In this document: in pieces, positions 63,245 to 64,000 of the stretch | Numbering within the stretch: the first letter of the stretch is position 1 | How the letters are laid out: each line of letters begins with the position of its first letter | Assembly: GCF_010093595.1 (NCBI RefSeq) | Contig: NW_022985441.1 | Location: 434,132-498,131 of the forward strand | Length of the DNA: 64,000 nt | Source: Mytilinidion resinicola | Lineage: Eukaryota; Ascomycota; Dothideomycetes; Mytilinidiales; Mytilinidiaceae | Direction of reading: 5' to 3' | Notes under the pieces: generated by a model | What the model saw: only the letters and a program-made list of their open reading frames with translations | Told to the model about the DNA's origin: nothing | Databases searched by the model: none | Translations under genes and position numbers: made by a program

Positions 63245-64000
63245 GGTTGACCGAGTTTGGTCCACCACTGGACAGATCAGTGGGTGGGTTGTCGAGCGGA
63301 GAAGGAATGGGAATTGGTGATGTTGGTGATTTCCCCCGTTGTTTACTTAAAGCCTATTTTGGGACTAGCGCAGATTTTGCAGAGCCATCACGTGTCAGAT
63401 CTCATCCCGCAATTTCACCACCCAAATGGGAGGTCAGTCTACAACGTGCATTTCTTTACATCTTTTGGTACATTCTTTAGCCCTTTGAAGGTACTTCAGA
63501 CGCTACCAGGAATGTGTCAAATACTGCGTTTCTACGTGCTTCGATTTGGACCATCGAGCTTTTGACATCATGCGGTGTAGTTTTGAGACCTTTCAAGACA
63601 CTTTAGACGGCACCATCGACCTGCCTAGGTACTATTTGTGGAAGAAGGGGGGAGGGAGAAGGTGGGGAGGGGGGCTGGGTTTCCTATATGTTAATGCTGT
63701 AGGGATAATGTGACTGAGGAGAGGCATATGACTGCTTAGCGACCTGTGACATATGAGGCCCCGTCTGCAGAAGAAGGAGATGAGAGTTAATGCTCCGTTG
63801 AAGCATTAAGTAGCAGTATATTCTAACTCCGTCTGAGGTGGTGGCCTAGAGAGCTATCAGGCATGTCAAAACTAACATTTCTCAACTCTTGATAACGTAC
63901 CAGGGGACCTCAAGCGGTGCCAAGCAAGTGTACAGAAGCCCAGCCCGGCCCTCGTCAGCACCACCACCCAGTATATCCCAAAAATAAATCCACCATGCCC
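63245..64000. other. Terminal flank with MITE-C copy 4
   Basis: Upstream of the ADIP-like gene. It contains MITE-C (63824-63922) and, at 63481-63506 and 63591-63616, two imperfect 26-bp direct repeats (CCTTTGAAGGTACTTCAGAC / CCTTTCAAGACACTTTAGAC) that may be eroded MITE-C ends. No gene before the window edge. Confidence 0.45.
63824..63922. mobile_element. MITE-C copy 4
   Basis: It starts TAACTCCGTCTGAGGTGGTG and ends GGACCTCAAGCGGTGCCA, about 99 bp. The ends are inverted complements of each other and match the copies at 31516 and 52341. Confidence 0.7.

Noticed and set aside
1..64000. CRISPR array, prophage, operon-type or biosynthetic gene cluster
   Set aside because: Spaced repeats, phage genes, polycistronic overlaps and PKS/NRPS/terpene core enzymes are all absent. 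The content is ordinary fungal chromosome.

Overview
This window looks like a piece of a filamentous ascomycete (Pezizomycotina) nuclear chromosome, probably a Dothideomycete. The genes carry short GT..AG introns, mostly 46-60 nt. Promoters are TATA- or pyrimidine-rich. Several protein families are typically fungal: an F-box-like FPRELRDQIYSYL protein, a fused Rieske/FAD oxidoreductase, Srk1/Rck2 kinase, Nbp2-like SH3 protein and an ADIP/TinA-like coiled coil. No bacterial, organellar, tRNA or rRNA signal was seen, and the lineage below class is inference.

Layout. 0-5.6 kb: an acidic tandem-repeat protein, a composite of direct repeats around two small inverted-repeat transposons, an uncertain two-exon gene, a 58-residue membrane protein and an Nbp2-like SH3 protein. 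5.6-16.7 kb: Ssu72 phosphatase, a secreted LPMO-like protein, an AidB-type acyl-CoA dehydrogenase, a second MITE and an F-box-like protein. 16.7-20 kb: gene-poor and AT-rich, with a truncated ORF and a frameshifted GIY-YIG-like gene. 20-29.4 kb: two divergent pairs, suv3/sec1 and AIF-like/peroxiredoxin. 29.4-32.7 kb: MITE copies, a tandem pair of small secreted eight-cysteine proteins (one frameshifted) and nicotinamidase. 33-43 kb: oxysterol-binding protein, Srk1/Rck2-type kinase and a SET-domain protein. 43-54 kb: a membrane protein with a repeat-bearing intron, a damaged tandem pair of RING proteins, a glycine-rich membrane/secreted protein and a small conserved Cys-rich protein. 54-64 kb: long gene-free stretches, a GSWDNY-type carbohydrate-binding-like protein and the ADIP-like coiled coil.

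How the genes relate. Most are unrelated housekeeping genes: RNA polymerase II CTD dephosphorylation (Ssu72), mitochondrial RNA decay (Suv3), exocytosis (Sec1), NAD salvage (Pnc1), sterol/lipid transfer (Osh) and stress kinase signalling (Srk1/Rck2, Nbp2). They do not form a biosynthetic cluster. The accessory content consists of three families of short non-autonomous inverted-repeat elements (called MITE-A, -B and -C here), the Cys-rich secreted pair, the RING pair and the AT-rich island.

Gene models were built by eye: exon phases were checked arithmetically and starts were placed on real ATG codons. Family assignments come from recalled motifs, not from database searches.
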